This document shows, piece by piece, positions 25,980 to 34,413 of a stretch of DNA of 64,000 nt. The stretch covers positions 1-64,000 of the forward strand of contig JAUSLL010000058.1 of the NCBI GenBank assembly GCA_030649335.1, given 5' to 3'. Position 1 is the first letter of the stretch, and every line of letters begins with the position of its first letter. This DNA is from Parvibaculum sp. GTDB taxonomy: Bacteria > Pseudomonadota > Alphaproteobacteria > Parvibaculales > Parvibaculaceae. The position numbers and the translations under genes were made by a program. The notes beneath the pieces are model-generated. The model was not told the origin of the DNA, ran no database searches, and saw nothing but the letters and a program-made list of their open reading frames with translations.

Positions 25980-26663
25980 TTACGGCATCAAACGATAACC
26001 GCCCGCATCTGTCACCAGCATGACAGCATTTGACGGATCGCGTTCAATCTTTTGCCGCAGTCGATAGATATGCGTTTCGAGCGTATGTGTCGTGACGCCG
26101 GAATTATATCCCCAGACTTCGGTGAGCAATTCCTCGCGGCTCACGACATTTGTTTCCGCACGTAAAAGATATTTCAAAATATTGGTTTCTTTTTCCGTGA
26201 GCCGGATACGCGCATCATCTGCATCCGTCAGCGTCTTGGCCGACGGCCGGAACGCATAAGGCCCGATCTTGAAATCCGCATCCTCGCTTTGCTCATGCGC
26301 GCGCAGCTGTGCGCGAATGCGCGCAAGCAACACACCGATACGGAAAGGTTTGACGACATAATCATTCGCGCCGCTGTCAGACGCGGGTATCGCCTCATCA
26401 TCCCCCGTCTCATCAGCCAGCATGATGATCGGCACAGTGAATCCAGCCCCGCGCAGCTTTGCGCAAAAAACCCCGCCGTCCATATCGGGCAGCCCCCCAT
26501 CAAGCAGCACCAGATCGAAAGGGCGACCGCTCAATTGCGTTTCCGCAAGCGCCGTATCCGCCACCCCGACCACGACATATTCACCCTGCGCCGACAATTG
26601 CTCGCTCAGCGTTTCAGAGAGCGCCGTATCATCAGAAACAATCAGGATGGATTTACCGGACAT
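25980..26663 (-). CDS. OmpR/PhoB-family response regulator, no adjacent kinase
   Basis: The 227-residue protein has an N-terminal receiver (SILIVSDDTALSETL; phospho-acceptor Asp near residue 55 in LVLLDGGLPDMDGG; switch Lys in DYVVKPFRIG) and a C-terminal winged helix (RLTEKETNILKYLLRA, TVWGYNS-like segment, THIYRLRQKIE). One of the N-terminal acidic residues is retained (SDD). No histidine kinase gene is present within the window nearby, so it is an orphan. It sits 11 bp after the TPR-sulfotransferase gene in one transcription unit. Confidence 0.9.
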   Translation of the reverse strand: MSGKSILIVSDDTALSETLSEQLSAQGEYVVVGVADTALAETQLSGRPFDLVLLDGGLPDMDGGVFCAKLRGAGFTVPIIMLADETGDDEAIPASDSGANDYVVKPFRIGVLLARIRAQLRAHEQSEDADFKIGPYAFRPSAKTLTDADDARIRLTEKETNILKYLLRAETNVVSREELLTEVWGYNSGVTTHTLETHIYRLRQKIERDPSNAVMLVTDAGGYRLMP

Positions 26664-26674
26664 GGGTTTGACAC

Positions 26675-28564
26675 TCAGTCCGCATAGCCAAAATAGGCGA
26701 CGTGCTTGTCAAGCACCGGCAGTTCCTCGGCAATGAAAGGCGCATAGCGCCGCCAGCGGTCAGTCGCGCTTTTATAAATCGGCTGCGTCACCTGCGCATA
26801 AGACGGCGTGCGGATCGTTCCGCGCGCCATCGCATGGGCTGCCGGATCGCTCACCGCCTCGTCCCAGTCGAGCCCGAGAAAATCAAGCACGGGGCTTACT
26901 TCCGCGCGCAGATCGGCCACGAGATTTTCATAGCGCACGCGCTGTACTTTCAAATCGAGATGCGCCTCATAGCGTTGCCACAGGCCCATCACCAAATCAT
27001 AAAGCCGCACCGTGCTTGCCATGCTGGTGAAATTCATCATCGCGCTGTTCAGTACAAAATCCTGCATGAAGCACGACAGGCAACTGTCTGCGGGATGACG
27101 CAACGCCAGAATAATTTTTGCATCCGGAAAGACTGCGGCAATAATCGCGACATGGACAATGTTGAGCGGCATCTTGTCGATGATGATCCGCTTGGAAAAA
27201 TCCGCACCGTTCTTTTCCAATTCACGCCGGTACATATCGCGCAAACGTTTAACCTGCGGTGCGCGCATATTTTGCAGCGCCTTATCAAAGCCACCGGGCA
27301 AAGCCTCGATCGCACGACGCAGCACATTGATCATGGGGCGTTCCTCGATCACCTGCACATCCTTATGCGCGTCCATGATCTGATCAAGCAGCGTTGTACC
27401 CGAACGCGGGAAGCCGATAATGAACACAGGCGCCGGACCGGCGCCATCTTGCGCAAGCGCCGCGCTATTTGCTTTCACCTTCTGCAACAGCGCAGGTGTC
27501 ATCCCCGCATTGAGCGTCTCAACATACCGGCGGTAGCCCGTTTCATTGAGTTGAATTTCGGCGATCACCTTGCTGCGTGAACCATTGAGCTTCTGAAAAT
27601 AGCCATATGCCGCTTCATACTCGCCCAGCTCATCACAGATATGCGCAAGTTCCGAATAAACGACACTCGCATCTTCAGAGCTTACCGCCACGGCATCGAC
27701 CGCTTCCAGACGGCGCTTCAGCGCCACCAGCACGTCTTTGTTGCCTTTGTTCTGACGCCGCTGCGCTTTCGTCAGCACGCGCAGACAGGCGACGTGATCC
27801 GGCACAAGCGCGAGCACTTTTTCAGCCGCCTCAATCGCTGCATCCAGTTCGCTCAGACGTTCAGTCGAGACCGCAATCATCGCCATCATTTCAATGACGG
27901 GCTCAGAGCTCTGCGCCAGTCCGGCTTCGCAATAAGTGATCGACTTGCGAAACTGACCAAGCTCGGAAGCGACATGCGCGGCGCCCGAGTAAGCCGCCAC
28001 GTTGGTCGGATTGAGCGCAATGGCCTGATCGAAAGTGGCCGCTGCTTCCGCATAGCGCAAATTCGTTGTCAGCAGAATGCCGCGCTCGATATAGATGTCC
28101 TCGTGGTTCGGATTGAGGGCTTCCGCCTGATCGTAATATTTAAGCGCCTTTTCCACCTTCTTTTGCGCCCGCGCCGCATTGCCGAGATTGACGAGCAACA
28201 CGACATGCGGGCCGGATTTTTTCAGCGCCTGCAACATCAGCCGCTCAGCCTCAGCCGCCTTCCCTCCCGCCATCACAACAAGCCCCAAGAGATGCAGCGC
28301 ATCCGGCTGTTGTGGCTCGAACCGCAGCACGAGCCGGGCCATCTCCTCGGCTTCCTTGAAGCGTCGAGCGGCAAAATGCGCGCCGCCCCGATGCAATGCC
28401 GCCGCAATATCGGCGGATGTCGGCCCGCGCTGACCGGCACCGGCCTGCGGCACAGCACCACCGGGAACGCGCACCGTTGCCATGGGCCCGCCGACAGTCG
28501 GTTGCGGAGCAGAGATTGGGCGCGGGCTGACCGTCGGGGCGGGCCGGGGCGGAGTTTTGGACAT
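26675..28564 (-). CDS. TPR-repeat sulfotransferase
   Basis: The 629-residue protein fuses about six to eight TPR units (residues about 45-330) to a sulfotransferase domain. The PAPS 5'-phosphosulfate loop is FIIGFPRSGTTLLDQIM near residue 380, and the 3'-phosphate segment is ALRHPADSCLSCFMQ near 480. A Pro-rich, low-complexity N terminus precedes the repeats. Proteins of this kind sulfate protein, lipid or glycan acceptors, with TPRs probably choosing the acceptor. No membrane segment is visible. It heads an operon with the response regulator. Confidence 0.88.
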   Translation of the reverse strand: MSKTPPRPAPTVSPRPISAPQPTVGGPMATVRVPGGAVPQAGAGQRGPTSADIAAALHRGGAHFAARRFKEAEEMARLVLRFEPQQPDALHLLGLVVMAGGKAAEAERLMLQALKKSGPHVVLLVNLGNAARAQKKVEKALKYYDQAEALNPNHEDIYIERGILLTTNLRYAEAAATFDQAIALNPTNVAAYSGAAHVASELGQFRKSITYCEAGLAQSSEPVIEMMAMIAVSTERLSELDAAIEAAEKVLALVPDHVACLRVLTKAQRRQNKGNKDVLVALKRRLEAVDAVAVSSEDASVVYSELAHICDELGEYEAAYGYFQKLNGSRSKVIAEIQLNETGYRRYVETLNAGMTPALLQKVKANSAALAQDGAGPAPVFIIGFPRSGTTLLDQIMDAHKDVQVIEERPMINVLRRAIEALPGGFDKALQNMRAPQVKRLRDMYRRELEKNGADFSKRIIIDKMPLNIVHVAIIAAVFPDAKIILALRHPADSCLSCFMQDFVLNSAMMNFTSMASTVRLYDLVMGLWQRYEAHLDLKVQRVRYENLVADLRAEVSPVLDFLGLDWDEAVSDPAAHAMARGTIRTPSYAQVTQPIYKSATDRWRRYAPFIAEELPVLDKHVAYFGYAD

Positions 28565-28820
28565 CAGAACAATACGCTTTCAAACCGGAAATCAGGGTCA
28601 GGGCCTACCGAGGGCACAGGGCCAAGGCTCAGGGGGGCTCAGTTTGCCATAGCTCACCACGATGACCAATTCGCAAAACCGTCGCGACAGTCGGGCGCTG
28701 ATGCCCCGGCGGTTCTTTCCCCGAGGCATATTTTGCCTGCGGCAGCCGGTCCTTCAGGTCCCAAAACCGGCGGCTTTCGGCGTATCCCGCTCTGGCCCGG
28801 CCCTTGCTCCCTAAAATACC
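28565..28820. other. Divergent gap between TPR-sulfotransferase and hypothetical gene
   Basis: The 256-bp gap has an open minus-strand frame (28629-28850, 73 codons) overlapping the next gene's start, but no ribosome site or family match was found. No promoter or terminator can be named with confidence. Confidence 0.4.
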
Positions 28821-29720
28821 ATGACCGATTTCGCCGCCCCCGCGCCCCATGCCCTGTCAGGCAAGCACAATATGGCCAGCGACGCCTTCCAGGCGTTGCG
28901 GACCGCCCGTGCGGAAGGCCGTGTGGACACGGACAAGGTCAGCTTTGCCGACCTCATCGATACCGTGAACCCGCTCCAGCACATTCCTGTCGTCAGCACT
29001 CTTTACCGCGACCTCACCGGCGACAAGATTTCCGCACAGGCGCGCATGGCCGGCGGCGCGCTTTATGGCGGCCCGATCGGCCTTGTTGCCTCCATGGTCG
29101 ATAGCGCCATCAAAACGGTCACGGGCAATGATTTCGGCGGCCATGTCATTGCCACCCTCTTCGGCTCAGACGAGGCTCCGAAAGGAACCGGCGAGACAAC
29201 GAAGCTCGCCGCCAACACGCCACAAGCCAACGGCAAGGACGCTGACCTGATCACCGCCTCGCTCGCGGCAACGCCCGCCCTGCCCGTCAGCGCTCCAAAG
29301 CAGCCTGAGCGCCTGCCCGAGCTCCTGTCAGCCTCCGCAGGCGCCGCCGCTCTGCCGAAATCCGCCACACCACCCAAACCCCTGCCGGAACTGAGCCCCG
29401 AAGCTTTCGGCGCATTGCTCAATTCCTTTGCCAACCCCAAAGCCGCTGAGGCCGCAAACGCCGGTCTGGCCGCCAAACTGGCTGTTGAACCTGCACCGGG
29501 AACCGCCTCAGACAAAACCGCCACCCTGACAGCAGAAGCCGCCCCCGCGCCGCTACCGCGCACACCCGCCACACCGGTCGCCTCCGCTGTCACCCGCCCT
29601 GCAGGCACGCCCGTGAACCTCTTCAGCAACGTGCAATCGGGCCTCGACAAGCTTGAGGCGCTGAAAGCCGCCAATGCCAAAAGCCTTTCGCTGAACGCGA
29701 CATCCGCCACCGGCTTCTGA
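28821..29720 (+). CDS. Conserved hypothetical protein with Ala/Pro-rich C terminus
   Basis: No function is recognised in these 299 residues. The first 115 look folded and conserved in character: VSFADLIDTVNPLQHIPVVS, LYRDLTGDKISAQARMAGG and ALYGGPIGLVASMVDSAIK (glycine-rich, possibly membrane-associated helix). Residues 120-270 are Ala/Pro/Thr/Lys-rich low complexity, and the end has VNLFSNVQSGLDKLEALK, a potential coiled helix. It lies 48 bp before the L,D-transpeptidase gene, hinting at an envelope role. Confidence 0.65.
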   Translation: MTDFAAPAPHALSGKHNMASDAFQALRTARAEGRVDTDKVSFADLIDTVNPLQHIPVVSTLYRDLTGDKISAQARMAGGALYGGPIGLVASMVDSAIKTVTGNDFGGHVIATLFGSDEAPKGTGETTKLAANTPQANGKDADLITASLAATPALPVSAPKQPERLPELLSASAGAAALPKSATPPKPLPELSPEAFGALLNSFANPKAAEAANAGLAAKLAVEPAPGTASDKTATLTAEAAPAPLPRTPATPVASAVTRPAGTPVNLFSNVQSGLDKLEALKAANAKSLSLNATSATGF

Positions 29721-29768
29721 ACCGCGCCGCGCTTTGCGCCTCGGGAGCCCTGCGTTTAAACTCCGGCC

Positions 29769-30347
29769 ATGCGCCCGAACCCCGACACCTCTCGCCCCTC
29801 ATCTGACACGCAAGACCTGATTGTCGTCCGCGCCGCCCGCGGCGCAACGCGGGGCACTTTGCACTTCGGCGCGCTCCGTTTTCCCTGCGCCCTCGGCCGC
29901 AGCGGTATTGTGAGTGAAAAGCGCGAAGGCGACGGCGGCACACCGGCAGGCCTCTGGCCCTTGCGCGATCTGCGCTACCGCCCCGACCGTGTCACCGCGC
30001 CCGAAACATGCCTCGCCTCCGCACCGACAGTTGAGAACGACGGCTGGTGCGATGCGCCGGGCGACTCCGCCTATAATCTCTTCGTAACGCGTCCCTATCC
30101 CGCCAGCAGCGAAACGCTTTGGCGCGAGGATCACCTCTACGACATTGTCGTGATGCTCGGCTACAATGACGCGCCGGTCATTGACGGCGCAGGCAGCGCC
30201 ATCTTCTTTCATCTCGCCAAGGAAAAAGAAGGGCTCCTTCAGCCAACCGAAGGCTGCGTGGCCTTGGCCCTTGATGACATGCGAGCGGTCCTGACAAAAG
30301 TGACGCCGCACACGCGTATGCAAATTGAGTTCAGCGACGTGGACTAG
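29769..30347 (+). CDS. L,D-transpeptidase (YkuD) family protein
   Basis: The 192-residue protein contains the YkuD catalytic motif: His in FFHLAKEKEG and the HXX14-17-SHGC-like end read as PTEGCVAL, with Cys near residue 163. Such enzymes form 3-3 peptidoglycan links or attach lipoproteins. No signal peptide is present, which is usual for this short alphaproteobacterial subgroup (DUF-like L,D-transpeptidase catalytic domain), so location and substrate are uncertain. It overlaps the convergent yggS stop by 4 bp. Confidence 0.83.
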   Translation: MRPNPDTSRPSSDTQDLIVVRAARGATRGTLHFGALRFPCALGRSGIVSEKREGDGGTPAGLWPLRDLRYRPDRVTAPETCLASAPTVENDGWCDAPGDSAYNLFVTRPYPASSETLWREDHLYDIVVMLGYNDAPVIDGAGSAIFFHLAKEKEGLLQPTEGCVALALDDMRAVLTKVTPHTRMQIEFSDVD

Positions 30348-31012
30348 TCGCGCGCACCAAAGAGCGCGCTACCGACACGGACATGGCTCGCCCCCTCGGC
30401 AATCGCCGCTTCAAAATCACCGCTCATCCCCATCGACAATTGCGAGAGCCCGTGGGCCGACGCGATTGCGGCAAGCCTGTCAAAATACGGTCCGGGCACT
30501 TCATCCGCAGGCGGAATACACATGAGACCGATAACCGGCAAATTCCATTCATTGAGACATTGCTCGATAAAGGCATCAGCCTCATCCGGCATCACGCCCG
30601 CCTTTTGCGCCTCTGCTCCGATATTGACCTGAACAAAAAGATCCGGCAGTGCGATGCCATTGTCACGCGCGGCAATCAGGGCACTGGCAAGCCGTGGCCG
30701 GTCAAGCGTATGGATCACATCAAACAGCGTAAGCGCCTGCGTCACTTTGTTGGTTTGCAAAGGCCCAATCAGATGAAGTTCGAGTCCCTCATGGACCGCC
30801 TTAAGCGCCGGCCATTTCCCCGCCGCCTCCTGCACGCGGTTCTCCCCAAAGACACGTTGGCCCGCCTCGATCAGCGGCACAATCTCGTCGGCAGATTTGG
30901 TCTTCGAGACCGCGATCAACTCAACAGGCGCTGACCCGCCACGAAGCGCACGCGCCGCCGCAATGCGCGCCCGCACCGATTGAAGCCGTTCCTTGGGATT
31001 TGCCGCCGACAT
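30344..31012 (-). CDS. yggS: YggS-family PLP-binding protein (PLP homeostasis protein)
   Basis: A 222-residue single-domain alanine-racemase-fold protein. The PLP lysine is in ELIAVSKTKSADEI near residue 36, and FGENRVQEAAGKW, LHLIGPLQTNK, LSMGMSGDFEAAI and VRVGSALFG are diagnostic. YggS/PLPBP has no known enzyme activity and balances free PLP and amino-acid pools. Length and motifs match the family. Confidence 0.93.
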   Translation of the reverse strand: MSAANPKERLQSVRARIAAARALRGGSAPVELIAVSKTKSADEIVPLIEAGQRVFGENRVQEAAGKWPALKAVHEGLELHLIGPLQTNKVTQALTLFDVIHTLDRPRLASALIAARDNGIALPDLFVQVNIGAEAQKAGVMPDEADAFIEQCLNEWNLPVIGLMCIPPADEVPGPYFDRLAAIASAHGLSQLSMGMSGDFEAAIAEGASHVRVGSALFGARD

Positions 31013-31051
31013 AACTATGCTGGGCCTCGTGAAAACATTTTGCGCAAGAAC

Positions 31052-31681
31052 ATGAACCTACTGATGCGGGTAAAGCGTGGCAAGTCAGGCGGGACGGCGG
31101 CAACAGCCCGCCCGCGTTTCATCGCCTTGAGCGATCCCACCCGGGCGCCTGACCCTCAGACGATGCTCTCAAAACTGCCCAGAGGATCCGCGCTCATCTG
31201 GCGGGCCTATAATGTGACCCCCTCGCGGGCCGCGTTGGCAAATCTCGCGCGCGCCGCCCGTCAGCACCATGTGACGCTTCTTGTCGCCACCGCGCACCGC
31301 ACAAATATTCGCCCTGCCAGCACCAGCTTGCATCTCGCAGGCTTCAAACTCAAAACACCGCATACGGATAAAATCCATGCCCCCGCGCGACGCAGGTCAC
31401 CTGCCGCCCTTGTGACCGCCGCCGCCCATTCGGAGGCAGGCATCATCGCGGCGGCGCGCGCGCATGTTGACGCTGTGCTGATCTCGCCGGTCTTTGCGAC
31501 CGCAAGCCATGTGGAGGCCCACCCGCTCGGCGTCACACGCTTTGCGCGCCTCGCCACACTCGCCCGCGCCCACGGACTCGGCGTCTATGCGCTCGGCGGC
31601 ATTACGGACAAGACGCGAATGCGCCGCCTCAAAGGAAGTTCTCCCTCAGGCTTTGCCGGTATCGGCTTTTTTAAATCGTGA
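31052..31681 (+). CDS. Thiamine phosphate synthase / TenI-like protein
   Basis: The 209-residue TIM-barrel protein resembles TMP synthases of the degenerate TenI type. Visible pieces are RFIALSDPTRAPDP, AAHSEAGIIAAARAHVDAVL, SPVFATASH (the SPxF phosphate-binding segment) and YALGGITDKTRM. Some substrate residues of true ThiE are not obvious and no other thi gene is nearby, so TenI-like regulation or a divergent ThiE are both possible. The start at 31052 gives the family N terminus; it is divergent from yggS across 39 bp. Confidence 0.7.
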   Translation: MNLLMRVKRGKSGGTAATARPRFIALSDPTRAPDPQTMLSKLPRGSALIWRAYNVTPSRAALANLARAARQHHVTLLVATAHRTNIRPASTSLHLAGFKLKTPHTDKIHAPARRRSPAALVTAAAHSEAGIIAAARAHVDAVLISPVFATASHVEAHPLGVTRFARLATLARAHGLGVYALGGITDKTRMRRLKGSSPSGFAGIGFFKS

Positions 31682-31684
31682 GAT

Positions 31685-32527
31685 CTAGGCGTAGTCCGCA
31701 GGGATATAGTTGAAGCGTTCCATCTGAACACGGTGGTCGGCGATGATCCGGCGCACCTGATCCGGCGTCAGTTTCTCGCGCCATTGTTCGGCGCGCCCTT
31801 CACGGAAAAACGCCGCCGTCGCTCCCTTTGGTCGTTCGGTAAAGCCCGCAGCATCTTCTTGCGCCTTTAGCACTTTGAAAGACGAAAAACGGATGGCGCG
31901 ATCGATCCTTTCGCGCGGCGGCGTAATACCCAGAAATTGTGCCGTGCGCGCAAAATGTATCTCGGGCGCGGCCAGCAAATCCTCATAGCGCAGCACCAGC
32001 AATTGCGGATTGGGGTGCCCGGTCCAGCTCTCGACATGATGTGACCAGGAGGAATGAACTTCGGGCACATGACCTTCGCCAGTGGCGGTGCCGATACCGA
32101 TCTGGGCCATCCGCGTGATGGCCTCATCCAGCGTGAGCGCATAGTGATTTTGCAGTGACAACACGACATCAAGCGGATTGCGCAGGATGTAAATGCCGCC
32201 CGCCGTCACATCCATATTGTGCATCGGCTGATCGTACCAAGTGCCCATGTAATTATGCGTTTTGACGAAAACACTGTCAGGCGACACTTTTGTAAATTCG
32301 CGATGGACCTGCGGGCGCAGCCGCGCGATCTCTTCCGGTGTCATATCTGCGACTGGTTTTTTTGCCAGATATTCGTATGGGCGGGCGCTGGATTCACCGA
32401 CACAGAACTGCGTCAATTGATTAATCGCCACCGGTTCGGGGGCGTTCGTCAAAAGATTATGCAGAAAGGAACGCATCCAGGTGTTGCCGGATTTCGGATA
32501 GGAGGCAAGCCAGATCAACGCGCCCAT
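31685..32527 (-). CDS. Sulfotransferase family protein
   Basis: The 280-residue cytosolic sulfotransferase has the PAPS motifs ASYPKSGNTWMRSFL at residues 7-21 and GIYILRNPLDVVLSLQNHY near 115-135, plus SFKVLKAQE and a C-terminal FFREGRAEQWREKLT that matches the sulfotransferase region-IV loop. This is the SULT1-like fold (PF00685). AGGGAGAA precedes the ATG at 32527; a longer frame upstream is unlikely. It is convergent with the TMP-synthase-like gene with a 3-bp gap. Acceptor unknown. Confidence 0.88.
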   Translation of the reverse strand: MGALIWLASYPKSGNTWMRSFLHNLLTNAPEPVAINQLTQFCVGESSARPYEYLAKKPVADMTPEEIARLRPQVHREFTKVSPDSVFVKTHNYMGTWYDQPMHNMDVTAGGIYILRNPLDVVLSLQNHYALTLDEAITRMAQIGIGTATGEGHVPEVHSSWSHHVESWTGHPNPQLLVLRYEDLLAAPEIHFARTAQFLGITPPRERIDRAIRFSSFKVLKAQEDAAGFTERPKGATAAFFREGRAEQWREKLTPDQVRRIIADHRVQMERFNYIPADYA

Positions 32528-32616
32528 GTCGGTAGGTTCTCCCTGTTGCTGATGTCCTCTTCTAGCAACTCGCGACTGCACACGGCACAAAAAAAGAGGG
32601 GCGGGAAAAAGAAGCA

Positions 32617-32649
32617 CAAAAAAAGAGAGCGGACCGAAGTCCGCTCTCT
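32617..32649 (-). terminator. Intrinsic terminator after the porin gene
   Basis: On the minus strand AGAGAGCGGAC-TTCG-GTCCGCTCTCT forms a perfect 11-bp UUCG hairpin (32624-32649) followed by a T-run, 25 bp past the porin stop. Confidence 0.9.
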
Positions 32650-32673
32650 CTCATTGGATATTCGCAGTTGCGA

Positions 32674-33777
32674 TTAGAACGCGACGGCGAGAACCAGACC
32701 GGCAGACTTCGCGTCATAAGTGACGACGCCTGTGTCAACCGACTGCATCTGAAGGTCGAGACCGATGTCCACACCCGAACCGAGGTTGTAGCCACCACCG
32801 ACCTGCCAGCTGTCGTTCGAACGCACACCACCTGTCGACGTGTCTTCCGCGTCGAGGTAGGCAACACCGACCGTCCAGGGGCCAGTCGCGTAGCTCAGAC
32901 CAGCAGTCCAGACTTCCGTCGAAGCACCGGATGTGCCACCACCGAGGGTGGCGAAGTCATCCGACTGGTACCAGGCACCACCGAGGGTGAAGCCCGAGAA
33001 GCCGATGTTCGCACCGAAACCGTATTCGGTCGGATCTGTGTTGGCAGGAACGCCCGAACCAGCTGTGTAGAAGCCGTCGAGGCCGAGATCAACGCCACCG
33101 AACGAACCGGCATAGTTGAGGGCCACTTCGTAAACTTCGCTCGCGCCACCAGCGGGATTGGCAAGAAGGCCAAGACCGTTTGCGTGCACGTTGTTACGTG
33201 TCGCGTCAGGTGTGTACGAAGCGCCGAGCTGGAAGCCGGCGAGACGCGGTGTGAAGTAGCTGACTTTGTTTGCATCAGTCGCCATGAGCGAGAATGTCGA
33301 CGTACGAACCGGCGATGTCTGGCCGTTGTAGACGTTCGGGCTGTCGACGCCGTTGCCCGGAACGAACCAAGGCGACGTGTAATGCATTTTGTAGGAAGCG
33401 CCGTCCGTGCCACCGATTTCGAAACGACCGAAGCCGCCTTCGAGGTAAGCAAAGAGCTGACGGAAAGTCGCGAAACCATTGTTATTGGCAGTGGTTGTCG
33501 CGGCTGAGAAGTCCGAGCCGAGCATGAGCTTGGCGTTCACACCGGCGGTCAGGCCGTTGTCGAGTGTGCCTTCGGCAATGATGTCGATGTTACGTGCAAC
33601 CACGGCCACTTTCGTGTCCTGATAGGACGTGGCGCCGATATTATCGGCGTCAACAACGTAGAAGCCTGTGACGACGTTACCGCCGACTGTAACCTTCAGC
33701 GGGTCGCTCGCGAGCGCCGGGCCGGCAAGAAGGCCGACGGCGACAAGAGCGGTCGTGCCAAGGAGTGTCTTTTTCAT
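32674..33777 (-). CDS. Outer-membrane porin (Gram-negative general porin type)
   Basis: The 367-residue precursor has a classic signal peptide (MKKTLLGTTALVAVGLLAGPALAS). Mature beta-strands alternate Gly/aromatic residues, e.g. GNVVTGFYVVDAD, FGRFEIGGTDGASYKMHY and LGLDGFYTAGSG. The C-terminal AGLVLAVAF ends in Phe, the BamA-recognition signal. Porin family PF13609/PF00267-like; a 16-strand trimer is expected. GAGGAA lies just before the start. High Ala/Gly/Thr codon bias suggests strong expression, and it has its own terminator. Confidence 0.9.
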   Translation of the reverse strand: MKKTLLGTTALVAVGLLAGPALASDPLKVTVGGNVVTGFYVVDADNIGATSYQDTKVAVVARNIDIIAEGTLDNGLTAGVNAKLMLGSDFSAATTTANNNGFATFRQLFAYLEGGFGRFEIGGTDGASYKMHYTSPWFVPGNGVDSPNVYNGQTSPVRTSTFSLMATDANKVSYFTPRLAGFQLGASYTPDATRNNVHANGLGLLANPAGGASEVYEVALNYAGSFGGVDLGLDGFYTAGSGVPANTDPTEYGFGANIGFSGFTLGGAWYQSDDFATLGGGTSGASTEVWTAGLSYATGPWTVGVAYLDAEDTSTGGVRSNDSWQVGGGYNLGSGVDIGLDLQMQSVDTGVVTYDAKSAGLVLAVAF

Positions 33778-34010
33778 ATGTTCCTCGCAAAGTCAGCGTT
33801 AGCTGTTCAATTTTACGATCCAGTCGCCGGTGGTTTCATCCGAAGAAAAAAGCCGGTTCGTGTTCGCGTCCATCGCCGGGCATAAGAAAAATCTATCCCC
33901 CCGAGCGCATGGTTAGATTAATCGGGTGATAAGCCTGTTGCGTCAAGTGAACTCAGCCCCCAAACTGCCTGAAAGTCGCCACATGTTGCGCAAAGGGCAC
34001 AAGTCAATAA

Positions 34011-34171
34011 TTGGGGCCTCGCAAGACGTTACAGCCCGTGTCCGATACAGTCTGAGAGGACCGGCAGACTTGTTTCTGCCATATCGGTATCAATTCGGGG
34101 CAAGTTTGAACTTTGTTTGTGGCTTCGCAGTCACAGAGCCATTTTGCGCCTCGGGCACCTCTGAGGCCCAA
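34011..34171 (+). ncRNA. Candidate 6S-like structured RNA
   Basis: A closing stem TTGGGGCCTC (34011-34020) with GAGGCCCAA (34163-34171) encloses about 160 nt, the usual size of 6S RNA. Inside it, GCAAGA (34021-34026) pairs with TTTTGC (34142-34147), TGGCT with AGCCA forms a 3' side hairpin (34120-34141), and an apical arm CCGATA/TATCGG (34052-34087) carries GGCAGA-CTTGTT-TCTGCC. A large open middle remains, as in the 6S bubble. The segment TCGCAAGACG resembles the conserved 5' part of 6S. The identity is inferred by eye, and no promoter was identified. Confidence 0.4.
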
Positions 34172-34185
34172 CCCGCATTGCAGTC

Positions 34186-34222
34186 CGCCCCGCCTCTCCG
34201 CTATAAGGCAGGGCGCTTTTTT
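34186..34222 (+). terminator. Intrinsic terminator in a region without a coding gene
   Basis: CGCCCCGCCT (34186-34195) pairs with AGGCAGGGCG (34206-34215), one mismatch in ten, then CTTTTTT. It terminates a plus-strand transcript that contains no convincing CDS, which supports the RNA candidate just upstream. Confidence 0.8.
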
Positions 34223-34413
34223 GCGGGTTTTGTGCTGATTTGATCCGGCTTGCCATTGCGGTTTGCGTGAAATCTGCTGAAACTCTCTTGCGCGCCGCCG
34301 AGCTTGGCGCAATACCCTATAAAAAGGGGCTGTTTCGACCGGATTCCGGGCCAAAATCAACGGCTTCGGGGCGGGTCTATTGGGGCGTAATGCGAAGGGA
34401 CTGCCGAAAAGCG

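Larger units (their letters stand above)
33778..34413. other. 636-bp gap upstream of porin and DUF3576 gene
   Basis: The gap holds the porin leader/promoter region at its left end, a structured 6S-like RNA candidate (34011-34171), and its terminator (34186-34222). Open frames inside it (for example 33926-34243) have atypical composition and no ribosome site. Confidence 0.6.

Noticed and set aside
28629-28850. 73-codon minus-strand frame in the gap before 28821
   Set aside because: No family match; overlaps the start of the neighbouring gene; kept only as a remark on that gap.
27641-29104. 487-codon plus-strand frame spanning two genes
   Set aside because: It crosses the TPR-sulfotransferase antisense and the next gene in another frame, so it cannot be a real product.
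33926-34243. 105-codon plus-strand frame in the porin-DUF3576 gap
   Set aside because: It runs through the hairpins and terminator of the RNA candidate and has no ribosome site.
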